A DNA stretch of 13,344 nt, from the NCBI GenBank assembly GCA_041744735.1, contig JBGTKH010000636.1:1-13344 (forward strand), read 5' to 3'. A program made the translations under genes and the position numbers. Below are positions 1 through 6,903 of the stretch, piece by piece. The first letter of the stretch is position 1. Each line of letters opens with the position of its first letter. Below the pieces are notes generated by a model. The model had not been told where the DNA came from and made no database searches. It was given only the letters and a program-made list of their open reading frames with translations. This DNA comes from JBGTKH01 sp041744735. Lineage in GTDB: Bacteria > Planctomycetota > Planctomycetia > Pirellulales > Pirellulaceae.

Positions 1-2
1 GC

Positions 3-779
3 TCGGTCGAGGTGGTGCGATTCTTCGTCTGCCACGGCTGCGGCAACGCGGTGCCCGATGCCTATGTAAAGATGTTGCGTGGGAAAGGAGTGGCCGACTT
101 CGATTGCCCATGCGGCAAGAAAGTCTCGCTGGCCGAACCTCACGAGCGACTGCAGGGAAAATACCCGTCGAAAGTCGCGTCGATGGACGCCACGGCCGAC
201 CGCCGCCGCGATTTCGACGCCTTCATCATGTCGGCCCGCGGCGAGACCCACACACGCAGCTTCGTCGATTGGGCCGGCGGCGAGCGTGTGACGCTGGCGA
301 TTGTGTTTACGGATGTCGTCGGGTCAACGGCGCTGGAGAACACGATCGGCGGAGAAGAGATGAACGAAGTGCGGCGGGCCCATTTTGCTCAGGGGCGCCG
401 GTTGCTCGATGAACACGAGGGGCGCGAGATCAAAACCATCGGCGACGCTTTCATGGCGGCCTTTCACAGCGTCGACAAGGCGCTCGATTTCGCCCTGGCC
501 CTGCAAGCCCAGCCCGGTCACGCGCAGATCAAGGTCCGAGCGGGCATTCACGTCGGCGCGATGCAAGTGGAAGGCAGCGACGTGTTCGGCGACACGGTCA
601 ATTACGCAGCGCGCGTCGTCGGGGCGATCGCGGGTGCAGAGATTTGGCTAAGCGAACGAGCAAAAGAAGATATTGACTCGTTTCGTGCGATCCACCATCG
701 GGCGCTGAAGTGGACACGGCAGGACGACGTGGAGATGAAGGGGTTCAAGGGCAAGTTCACGCTGTGGGCGTTATGTTGA
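3..779 (+). CDS. Class III adenylate cyclase domain behind a zinc ribbon (probably 3'-end of a larger gene)
   Basis: Predicted to make cAMP from ATP in the cytoplasm. Counting from the GTG at 12, residues 92-215 form a class III cyclase domain. FTDVVGST supplies metal-binding Asp101 and KTIGDAF supplies Asp145. Lys141 and Asp190 (in DVFGDTVN) match the adenine-selecting pair, and Asn197 and Arg201 in VNYAAR match the transition-state residues. All catalytic positions are therefore present. The N-terminus holds CxxC (Cys7, Cys10) and CxC (Cys32, Cys34), a zinc-ribbon-like unit, followed by a short charged linker. No stop precedes the GTG in this frame back to the window edge, and no Shine-Dalgarno can be judged there, so the gene probably starts outside. 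From memory, this ribbon-linker-cyclase order closes some planctomycete Roco/STAND-type proteins; that is inference. It ends 79 bases before the next gene. Confidence 0.85.
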   Translation, partial: SVEVVRFFVCHGCGNAVPDAYVKMLRGKGVADFDCPCGKKVSLAEPHERLQGKYPSKVASMDATADRRRDFDAFIMSARGETHTRSFVDWAGGERVTLAIVFTDVVGSTALENTIGGEEMNEVRRAHFAQGRRLLDEHEGREIKTIGDAFMAAFHSVDKALDFALALQAQPGHAQIKVRAGIHVGAMQVEGSDVFGDTVNYAARVVGAIAGAEIWLSERAKEDIDSFRAIHHRALKWTRQDDVEMKGFKGKFTLWALC

Positions 780-803
780 CGCGGCTTGGGTTCGTGCTAC
801 CAT
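776..803 (+). promoter_or_regulatory. Candidate sigma70-type promoter for the LarA-like gene
   Basis: TTGACG (776-781) and TACCAT (798-803) are separated by 16 bases, and a TGC sits directly before the -10, giving an extended -10. The -35 overlaps the stop codon of the cyclase gene. Transcription would begin about 45 bases before the ATG at 859. Called by eye only. Confidence 0.4.
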
Positions 804-858
804 ACCGTCGCTTACGACGACTGCTACAGCTAAGCAACCGAGGTCAGGAGATACACCG

Positions 859-2148
859 ATGCCGTGGATTGCGGAGACGGCCCCTTCGATCGGCCGCGAG
901 CGGGTGGAGGAATTGTTACGGCAGACGGTGGCGGAAGCGAAACGCCGCGTGTGTGCGAAGCCGAGGCGCGTGCTACTGCTGCCGCCGGATTTAACTCGCA
1001 TGCATTCGGGCAGCGGGTGGATCACCGAGGTTTTCTACAACCTGCTGAAAGATGAAGCCGACGTCCACGTCATCCCGACGCTGGGCCAGCACGAACCGCA
1101 CACGCCTGAGCAGAACCGCACCATGTTCGGCTCGATCCCCAGCGAGCGGATTCATGCTCACGATTGGCGCGGCGGGGTGGTGCACGTCGGCGAGATTTCG
1201 GCCGACTATGTGAAGCAGGTCTCCGCGGGCGTCGCCGATTGGCCGATTCCGATTTGGCTGAACCGGATGTTGATGGAAGAGCCGTGGGACCTGATCGTCA
1301 ACATCGGTCACGTGGTGCCGCACGAGGTGCTGGGCTTCGCCAATCACAACAAGAACTATTTCATCGGTGTGGGGGGCAAGGATCTGATCTGTGCCGCGCA
1401 CATGATGGCCGCCACCTGCGGCATCGAAAACAACTTGGGGACTCTGATCACGCCCGTGCGGCAGTGCTTCAACAAAGCCGAAAACGATTTCCTCGGGCCG
1501 CTTCCCGACCTGTACGTGCAGGTGGTGCTGGCACGCGACGAACGGCAGCGGCTGGTGCACACCGGCGTGTACGTCGGCGACGATTTGGAAACGTATCTGG
1601 CCGCGGCGCGCCAGTCGCGTGAACAGAACATCACGGTGCTCGACGAGCCGTTGGAGAAAGTCGTCTGCGTGATGCAAGGTGACGAATTCTTGAGCACCTG
1701 GGTGGCCAACAAAGCCGTGTATCGCACGCGGATGGCATTGGCCGACAACGGCGAGCTAATCATTATCGCGCCGGGTTTAAAGCGATTCGGCGAACAGCCG
1801 GAGGTCGACGCGCTGATCCGCAAGTACGGTTACGTCGGCACGCCGCGCGTGATGCAGCAGTACCGGCAGAACGCCGACATGCAGGACTTGGCTCACGCCA
1901 CTGCCCATTTGATCCACGGCTCGTCCGAAGGCCGCTTCACGATCACCTACGCACCGGGCCATTTGACGCAAGCCGAGGTCGAAGGGGTCAACTTTCAATA
2001 CGCCGACCTGAAGGAAACTCTAGCCCGCTATCCGGTCGATCGACTCACGGAGGGCTTCAACGACGTGGGCGGCGAGCGGATTTTTTTCATTCCCACACCC
2101 TCCGCCGGCCTCTGGGCCACGCGCGAGAAACTAGGCCAACGAGCTTGA
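859..2148 (+). CDS. LarA-family (lactate racemase-like, DUF2088) protein
   Basis: A 429-residue cytoplasmic protein of the LarA superfamily, whose characterised members use a nickel-pincer nucleotide cofactor to racemise or epimerise 2-hydroxy acids. Motifs visible in order are DLTR at 44-47 (LarA Asp-x-Thr-Arg), TLGQH ending in His78 (LarA His108), PHEVLGF with His155 (LarA His174), NHNKN with Lys165 (the lysine that carries the cofactor in LarA), and His181 (LarA His200). Lys285 may match LarA Lys298, but the glutamine three residues before it is replaced by Val282. The cofactor site therefore looks intact while the substrate pocket differs, so the substrate is probably not lactate. The ATG start is supported by AGGAG at 846-850, eight bases upstream. 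No cofactor biosynthesis genes (larB, larC, larE) are in the window. Residue mapping is by motif order, not alignment. Confidence 0.85.
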   Translation: MPWIAETAPSIGRERVEELLRQTVAEAKRRVCAKPRRVLLLPPDLTRMHSGSGWITEVFYNLLKDEADVHVIPTLGQHEPHTPEQNRTMFGSIPSERIHAHDWRGGVVHVGEISADYVKQVSAGVADWPIPIWLNRMLMEEPWDLIVNIGHVVPHEVLGFANHNKNYFIGVGGKDLICAAHMMAATCGIENNLGTLITPVRQCFNKAENDFLGPLPDLYVQVVLARDERQRLVHTGVYVGDDLETYLAAARQSREQNITVLDEPLEKVVCVMQGDEFLSTWVANKAVYRTRMALADNGELIIIAPGLKRFGEQPEVDALIRKYGYVGTPRVMQQYRQNADMQDLAHATAHLIHGSSEGRFTITYAPGHLTQAEVEGVNFQYADLKETLARYPVDRLTEGFNDVGGERIFFIPTPSAGLWATREKLGQRA

Positions 2149-2263
2149 TCGAAAGCGGCGTCTCAGGTAATAAGGGCGACACTCGTCTCATTGTCTTCTC
2201 TCGGCCGAATGTCGCTGCTAGCCAAGCGTTGCAGGCCGACTAATGCCTCGTCAAAGTTAAAAA

Positions 2264-2330
2264 GTGGGGTAAGCATCCTGCTTGCCAATCCGATTTCGTC
2301 CCAGAAACGCAAGCTGGAAGCTTACGCCAC
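2264..2330. repeat. REP-like inverted doublet with compensating bases
   Basis: Two 22-base arms, 2264-2285 and 2309-2330, are inverted copies with three mismatches. Each arm is itself a small hairpin: AAGCA-TCC-TGCTT in the first, AAGCT-GGA-AGCTT in the second. Two of the three mismatches are a matched A/T swap that keeps the inner stem paired. This is the layout of REP doublets. Confidence 0.6.
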
Positions 2331-2470
2331 GCAGTTGGCCAACCCTAAAACTAAGCTTTGACAAAGCACCAGCTTGCGCACTTACATCGCACGATTCATT
2401 GCATGCGTATCAATACGCCAGTTGTGTGCAACTCTTTCAGGGTTGTGTTTGTATGGTGGCATTTCTTACT

Positions 2471-2497
2471 CAGGGCTGCCGCTGCGCGGCAACCCTG
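2471..2497. repeat. GC-rich palindromic hairpin (REP-like)
   Basis: Two 12-base arms (2471-2482 and 2486-2497) pair with one C-A mismatch around a TGC loop; the outer part reads CAGGG/CCCTG and the inner part TGCCGC/GCGGCA. There is no T-run after it, only GGCTTTGTTG, so a terminator role is weak. I recall near-identical palindromes as dispersed elements in planctomycete genomes; there is only one copy here. Confidence 0.5.
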
Positions 2498-2540
2498 GGC
2501 TTTGTTGTTGAACGCCTTCGGTGTTGCTGCTTGCCATGTT

Positions 2541-3443
2541 GTGAACGACGTTGCGCGACCGCGGCGCGTAGTGGCGTTTACGGGCATTGCGGTGCTGCTC
2601 ATGTTGCTGCCGCTCTCGCTGGGCTGCCGAACGCTCTCGCCGGCTGCACAAACCGGCGCCCTGGGCGGCATTCCGCCGGCCGGGCTTGCACCGCCGTTGG
2701 CTCCGTCGAACGAGCGGAATTGGGAGCCGTCGCTGGCTGTGTTGCCTTATGCGGAATTCGACGGCGACTTGGTCACGGTGCACAACATTCGCAACTGTAC
2801 GTATCTGACCGAGACGGACTATGTCGTGTGGCACTATGATAAGACGTTGAATTTGAACGACCTGGAGTCAGTCGACTTTATCAAAGTGCCGTTCACCGCA
2901 GCGCCGAGTCTGGCGCACACGATGCTCAGTTTCGGGTTTTGCGGCGGCGAGTATCTGGTGGTGTCGGTCGAGGCCCGCTTGGAGCAAGGCGAAGTTTACT
3001 CGCCGCTGAAGGGCTCGCTGCGGCAGTACGAACTGATGTACGTCGTGGCCGACGAACGGGACGTGATTCAATTGCGCACGGAGCATCGCAAAGTCGACGT
3101 GTTCGTTTATCCGACCAAGGCCACGCCCGAGCAGGCGCGGGCGCTGTTTGTGAGCATGATCGAGCGGGCCAACAAGCTCCGCCAGCAACCGGAGTTCTAC
3201 GACACGATCGCCAACAACTGCACCACCAACATCGTGCAGCACATCAATCAGCTCCGCCCCGGCCGAGTTCCGTTTGACGTGCGTGTGCTGTTGCCCGGCC
3301 GCTCGGACCAGTTGGCGTATGAACTGGGGCTGCTGGACAACAACATTTCCTTGGAAGAGACCCGCCGCCGGGCGAAGGTCAACGATTTGGCTCGCCGCCA
3401 CAAGGACAGCTCCGATTTCTCAGCGGACATTCGCCGCTTTTGA
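2541..3443 (+). CDS. DUF4105 (Lnb N-terminal type) lipoprotein
   Basis: A 300-residue predicted lipoprotein. From the GTG at 2541 it starts with a charged RPRR, then a hydrophobic run ending in the lipobox LSLGC, so it should be exported and lipid-anchored. The mature part matches the DUF4105 family, best known as the N-terminal periplasmic domain of Lnb-type proteins: VHNIRNCTY, a YDKTLNLNDLESVDF block, AHTMLSFGF, SVEARLEQGE, the QYELMYVVADERDVIQLRT block, and NNCTTNIVQHIN with a conserved Cys. It stands alone, without an acyltransferase membrane partner in view. The frame is open further upstream (ATG 2403, TTG 2358), but those starts add 46-61 residues encoded by a repeat palindrome and bury the signal peptide. 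No clear Shine-Dalgarno supports 2541, so the exact start is uncertain. The enzymatic activity is unknown to me. Confidence 0.8.
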   Translation: MNDVARPRRVVAFTGIAVLLMLLPLSLGCRTLSPAAQTGALGGIPPAGLAPPLAPSNERNWEPSLAVLPYAEFDGDLVTVHNIRNCTYLTETDYVVWHYDKTLNLNDLESVDFIKVPFTAAPSLAHTMLSFGFCGGEYLVVSVEARLEQGEVYSPLKGSLRQYELMYVVADERDVIQLRTEHRKVDVFVYPTKATPEQARALFVSMIERANKLRQQPEFYDTIANNCTTNIVQHINQLRPGRVPFDVRVLLPGRSDQLAYELGLLDNNISLEETRRRAKVNDLARRHKDSSDFSADIRRF

Positions 3444-3468
3444 CCCACGGTCAGTCCTGACCTATATA
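3440..3468 (+). promoter_or_regulatory. Candidate promoter with a palindrome in its spacer
   Basis: TTGACC (3440-3445) and TATATA (3463-3468) are exactly 17 bases apart. The spacer holds the perfect palindrome GGTCA-GTCC-TGACC (3449-3462), placed where a repressor could block RNA polymerase. The -35 overlaps the TGA stop of the DUF4105 gene. It would drive the coiled-coil gene at 3578 with a leader of about 100 bases. Confidence 0.5.
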
Positions 3469-3577
3469 GCATCGTCGGGAAGCTATGCGCGCACCGGGCC
3501 TCCGGCCGTCTGTGGCCCTACGACCGACAGATTCGTAACCACCGCGACCTGCGCGTCGCCGCAAGTTTTGTCGCCCT

Positions 3578-6500
3578 ATGAGCACCACGGAAGAACGACG
3601 CAACCAGCCCGCCGCCGCTGACGATTGGAACGAGCAGTTCTCGCGCACGTTGCAAGAGCACCGGCAGCGGGCGCGTCAATCGCTGCTGGCCAAGCGGGAT
3701 CGGCTGCGCAACGCAGAAGCCCGATTGAACGGATGCGTGGACGAGATTAAAACCGCGGTCGCTCGCCGGCAACATGAAACGCAGCGGCGCAGCGATGAGC
3801 TTGAGCGGCGCGAAGCAGAACTTGCGCGACAGCTCGGTGAATTGGAATCGCGCACGGCGGATGTGAATTCGCGTGACGCCAAACTTAAGCAAGAGCAACA
3901 GTCGTTCAACGAGAGCCGGCAGCAGCAGCAAACCGCAACCGCGGTGTTGGAGTCGCAGCGCCGGCAATTGCTGGAGGAACGTGCGGCGCTCGACAGGCAG
4001 CGTGCTGAACTGGACGCGGCACAGTCCCAGTCAAGCCGCCAGCGGCGGCAGATTGCCAACCAGTTACGAGCCCGCCGCGCCGAGTTGCTTTCCGAGCTTG
4101 ATAGGCGGCGAGCGGAATTGGCAGAGCGCGCGGCTGCGGAAGACTCGTCCTTGGCACAACAGCTTGCGAATTTAAGCGCACAGCACAGCCGGCTGCAGGA
4201 AGAAATTTCACGGCGCGATCGAGATGCGGAGGAACTGTCGGACGTCTTCGATTCGCTCCGCCGTCAACTTGCCGAAAAGCAGCAGACATTGGACGAAGCG
4301 CTGGCGTTGCTCGAAAGCCAGCGGGAGAAGGAACATTCGGTCACGGAAGAGTTCGACGCGCGGCGCCGCCAGTTGCAAGCGGAACGCACTGAGCTCGACG
4401 CCCTGCGACAAGAAACGAATCGGCAACGCCGACAGGTCGCCAATCAACTGCGAGCCCGCCACGCCGAACTGCTGGCCGACATCGAACGGCATCGAGCGGA
4501 TTTGGCCGCTTCGACTTCGCAGGAGGAATCGTCGCTGCGTCAACAGCTTACCCAAGCCAGTCATCAATGCGCGCGGCTGCAAGAGGACGCGACGCGCCGC
4601 GAATTGGAAGCCGCCGAGCTGGCTGAGCAGATCGAGACGCTGAACCGCGAGCTGGCGCAAAAACAGCACGAGTTGGACGAATCCGTAGCGTGGATGGAAA
4701 GCGAGCGCGTGCTGACTCACTCTGCGGAACAGGAGGCGGACCGCAAACTTCGCGACTTGGATGCTGAAAGGGCGAAGCTCGAATCATTGCGCCGCGAGAC
4801 GTCCCTGCAACGCCGGCACGTGGCCGATCAACTGCGCGCCCGCCGCGCCGAACTGCTGGCGGAGATCGAACAACGTCGAGCGGAATTGGCCGCCGGTTCG
4901 TCTCAGGAACATTCGTCATTGGGCCAGCAGCTTGCTCAAGTCACCCAGCAGTGCGCCCGGTTACAGGACGACGCGGCACGTCGCGAAGGTCAAGTCTCGA
5001 AATTATCCGAGCAAGTGGACACGCTGCACCGCCAGCTTGCGGAGAAACAAAGCGAACTTGACGAAGCCCGGTTAGCACTTGGCGATGCGCACGATACACA
5101 GCGAACCGCCCAATTGAAGCTCGAAGAGCAACGCCGCGAGATTGAGGCGGAGAGGACCAAGCTCGCGGAACAACGGCAACAGATCGTCCGGCAACAGGCC
5201 GAGACCAAGAGCCAACGCCGCCGGATCGCGCGGGAACTTCGTTCGCAGAAGGCTGCATCACTGGCGGAAGTTGAACGGGTTCGAGCCGAAACGGCGGCGG
5301 CGTCAATGCACGACGTTTCGTCGTTGGAGCAGCAGCTTGCTCAAATCAACAGGCAGTACGCGCAGTTGCAAGATGACGTCAGACGTCGTGACGAGCATGC
5401 CGCCGAGTTGACCGAGCAAGTCAACACGTTGCGCCGCCAGCTTGACGAGCAGCAGGGCGAAATTGACGAGACGCGGCTGGTATCCAGCGACGCTGACGAA
5501 ATGCAGCAGACGATCCAGCAGAAGTTGGGCGAACAACGCCGCGAGATCGAAGCGGCCAAGGCGAAACTCGACGAAGAGCGGCGCCAGATCGCTCTGAAAC
5601 GGGCCGAGACGAAAAGCCAACGCCGCCGGATCGCGCGAGAATTGCGTTCGCAGAAGGCCGATGCGCTGGCTGCCAGCCAACGTCGTCAAGCGGAGCTCGA
5701 CCAGATTCAGTCGGACGAGGGTCGTCAAATCAGTCAGCTCAATCAGCGGCTTATGGAAGCCGCTGCCGACTGCGAACGTCTGCGGGCCGAACTTCGCCGT
5801 AGCGAAGAAGAATGCTCCGTGCTCTCTGACGAGTTGAATGAATCGCGGGAGAAGACAGAACGGGAATTCAAAGCTGCATCAACTCAGGAGTCGGCGGCCT
5901 CGCTTGCGGAGAAGCAAGAGTTGCTGGATCGTCTCGCAGAAACGGAATCGCGATTGCATGATGCTGAGTCACGATTACAAGACGCGGAATCGAAACTGCA
6001 AGACGCCGAGTCGGCTCAAACGGACTCCAGCGAACTAGAAAACCTTCAACGTCGCTTTGATTTGGCGGTGCAGGACGTCCGCGAACTCAAGTCGCGAAAC
6101 GCAGATCTCGAAGAGGAATTGGAATCGCTGCGGCGCTCGTCGGCGACTCGGACCAGCCAAAAGGCCGCGAACTCGGGGCTAGACTGGGAAGCGCAGAAAC
6201 GACGGCTCTTGGAGCAACTGGATGCCGATTTCGACAACCAGAACGCGAAACAAGCCGCCGACAAGCTCACCGTCTCCGGTGCGATCCGCATCACGGATCA
6301 GGTCGTCGCGGAGAAGGAACAGCAGATTCGCGAGCTGGAAGAATTGCTACACCAGCAGTCGGCCAACATCGGCGGGCTGGCCGTCGGAGCCGCGGCTGTA
6401 GCTGCCGCGCTCGACGACGACGAACTGATCCGCGAGGAACGCGAGAACCTGAAGCGAATGCAGAACGAGTGGCGTGAGAAGCTGCGGCAGGCCGAAGTTG

Positions 6501-6679
6501 AAATCTCCGTCGAGCGAGCCAAAATCGCGCGCGATCGGGCTCATATGGAAGAGAAACTGTACGCCTACGAGCAACAATCGCCAAAATCCGCGGACGGCGA
6601 TGCAGCCGAAGGCGGGAGCAAGCCGGCTCGCGGCCGTTGGCTTTCGCGGCTGGGTCTGAAGAACAGCGACGATGCATAG
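3578..6679 (+). CDS. Long repetitive coiled-coil protein, conserved planctomycete type
   Basis: A 1033-residue, highly charged protein that is almost entirely predicted coiled coil (Gln, Glu, Arg, Ala and Leu rich, nearly no Pro or Gly from about 20 to 880). It has no signal peptide, no membrane segment and no Walker motif, so it is not an SMC or Rad50 ATPase. Five related units begin with a QRR-x-(I/V)-A-x-x-LR signature at residues 155, 283, 411, 546 and 681. A heptad string (S-R/K-L-x-D-A-E) follows at about 789-812. The end (about 880-1033) is different: an Ala/Gly-rich patch IGGLAVGAAAVAAALDDDE, a last helix, then a linker and the basic tail GRWLSRLGLK. I recall that tail as conserved in planctomycete coiled-coil proteins of unknown function. 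A cytoplasmic scaffold or filament role is inference. No Shine-Dalgarno is obvious before the ATG at 3578. Confidence 0.85.
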   Translation: MSTTEERRNQPAAADDWNEQFSRTLQEHRQRARQSLLAKRDRLRNAEARLNGCVDEIKTAVARRQHETQRRSDELERREAELARQLGELESRTADVNSRDAKLKQEQQSFNESRQQQQTATAVLESQRRQLLEERAALDRQRAELDAAQSQSSRQRRQIANQLRARRAELLSELDRRRAELAERAAAEDSSLAQQLANLSAQHSRLQEEISRRDRDAEELSDVFDSLRRQLAEKQQTLDEALALLESQREKEHSVTEEFDARRRQLQAERTELDALRQETNRQRRQVANQLRARHAELLADIERHRADLAASTSQEESSLRQQLTQASHQCARLQEDATRRELEAAELAEQIETLNRELAQKQHELDESVAWMESERVLTHSAEQEADRKLRDLDAERAKLESLRRETSLQRRHVADQLRARRAELLAEIEQRRAELAAGSSQEHSSLGQQLAQVTQQCARLQDDAARREGQVSKLSEQVDTLHRQLAEKQSELDEARLALGDAHDTQRTAQLKLEEQRREIEAERTKLAEQRQQIVRQQAETKSQRRRIARELRSQKAASLAEVERVRAETAAASMHDVSSLEQQLAQINRQYAQLQDDVRRRDEHAAELTEQVNTLRRQLDEQQGEIDETRLVSSDADEMQQTIQQKLGEQRREIEAAKAKLDEERRQIALKRAETKSQRRRIARELRSQKADALAASQRRQAELDQIQSDEGRQISQLNQRLMEAAADCERLRAELRRSEEECSVLSDELNESREKTEREFKAASTQESAASLAEKQELLDRLAETESRLHDAESRLQDAESKLQDAESAQTDSSELENLQRRFDLAVQDVRELKSRNADLEEELESLRRSSATRTSQKAANSGLDWEAQKRRLLEQLDADFDNQNAKQAADKLTVSGAIRITDQVVAEKEQQIRELEELLHQQSANIGGLAVGAAAVAAALDDDELIREERENLKRMQNEWREKLRQAEVEISVERAKIARDRAHMEEKLYAYEQQSPKSADGDAAEGGSKPARGRWLSRLGLKNSDDA
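4040..5900 (+). repeat. Five long in-frame repeat units inside the coiled-coil gene
   Basis: Units start at 4040, 4424, 4808, 5213 and 5618, so the periods are 384, 384, 405 and 405 bases (128, 128, 135 and 135 residues). The units keep the QRR...A..LR opening and, in the middle units, a conserved SSL-x-QQL and LQ(E/D)D(A/V) core. The fifth unit fades after about 5700. The longer units exceed the shorter by exactly one heptad. Confidence 0.7.
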
Positions 6680-6690
6680 CCGCGAAAAGC

Positions 6691-6774
6691 CGTAGCTTGG
6701 GTCCCTTGACCCGAGCGACCACTGATCCGCGGGACAACGTCGCGAATCGCTCGGGTCCATGGACCCAAGCTACG
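6691..6774. repeat. REP-like double palindrome
   Basis: Two 28-base arms, 6691-6718 and 6747-6774, are inverted copies with two mismatches, separated by 28 bases. Each arm also folds on itself (GCTTGGGTC pairing with GACCCGAGC or its counterpart), so the element can form either two small hairpins or one large one. It lies 11 bases after the coiled-coil stop codon and may act as an mRNA 3'-end structure. The form is that of RAYT-type REP doublets; no transposase is nearby. Confidence 0.65.
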
Positions 6775-6798
6775 ATAGGTCAAGCAGCGCCAAATCTC

Positions 6799-6827
6799 TT
6801 GAATGCCGTACGCTGTTATGGTAATTT
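6799..6827 (+). promoter_or_regulatory. Weak candidate promoter for the selenoprotein gene
   Basis: TTGAAT (6799-6804) and TAATTT (6822-6827) lie 17 bases apart, about 75 bases before the ATG at 6904. The -10 is poor and the call is by eye only. Confidence 0.2.
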
Positions 6828-6903
6828 CGCAACGGGCAGTTGAGGCGCCGTCGCGCACGCCGCTCCTCCCATCGACAGACACTCTGGGTTTTCCGCGAGA
6901 GAG

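Larger units (their letters stand above)
2149..2540. other. Gene-free intergenic stretch with palindromic repeats
   Basis: About 390 bases between the LarA-like gene and the likely start of the DUF4105 gene. It contains the REP-like doublet at 2264-2330 and the GC-rich hairpin at 2471-2497. The frame of the downstream gene stays open back to a TTG at 2358, but the translation of that part runs straight through the hairpin and shows no protein-like feature. No RNA gene or rho-independent terminator with a T-run was seen. Confidence 0.6.

Noticed and set aside
991..1677. Long minus-strand frame (228 codons) inside the LarA-like gene, and similar ones at 2868-3401, 4208-4720 and 9349-9894.
   Set aside because: They lie wholly inside well-supported genes, their translations show no domain or signal, and they follow from the GC-rich codon use of the plus-strand genes.
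2358..2540. N-terminal extension of the DUF4105 protein from TTG 2358 or ATG 2403.
   Set aside because: The extension is encoded by a REP-like hairpin, buries the lipoprotein signal and has no Shine-Dalgarno.
3449..3462. Rho-independent terminator after the DUF4105 gene.
   Set aside because: The stem is only 5 bp, there is no T-run, and it sits precisely in the spacer of a good promoter.
3578..6679. SMC, Rad50 or another ATPase with a coiled-coil arm.
   Set aside because: No Walker A, Walker B or signature motif occurs anywhere in the 1033 residues.
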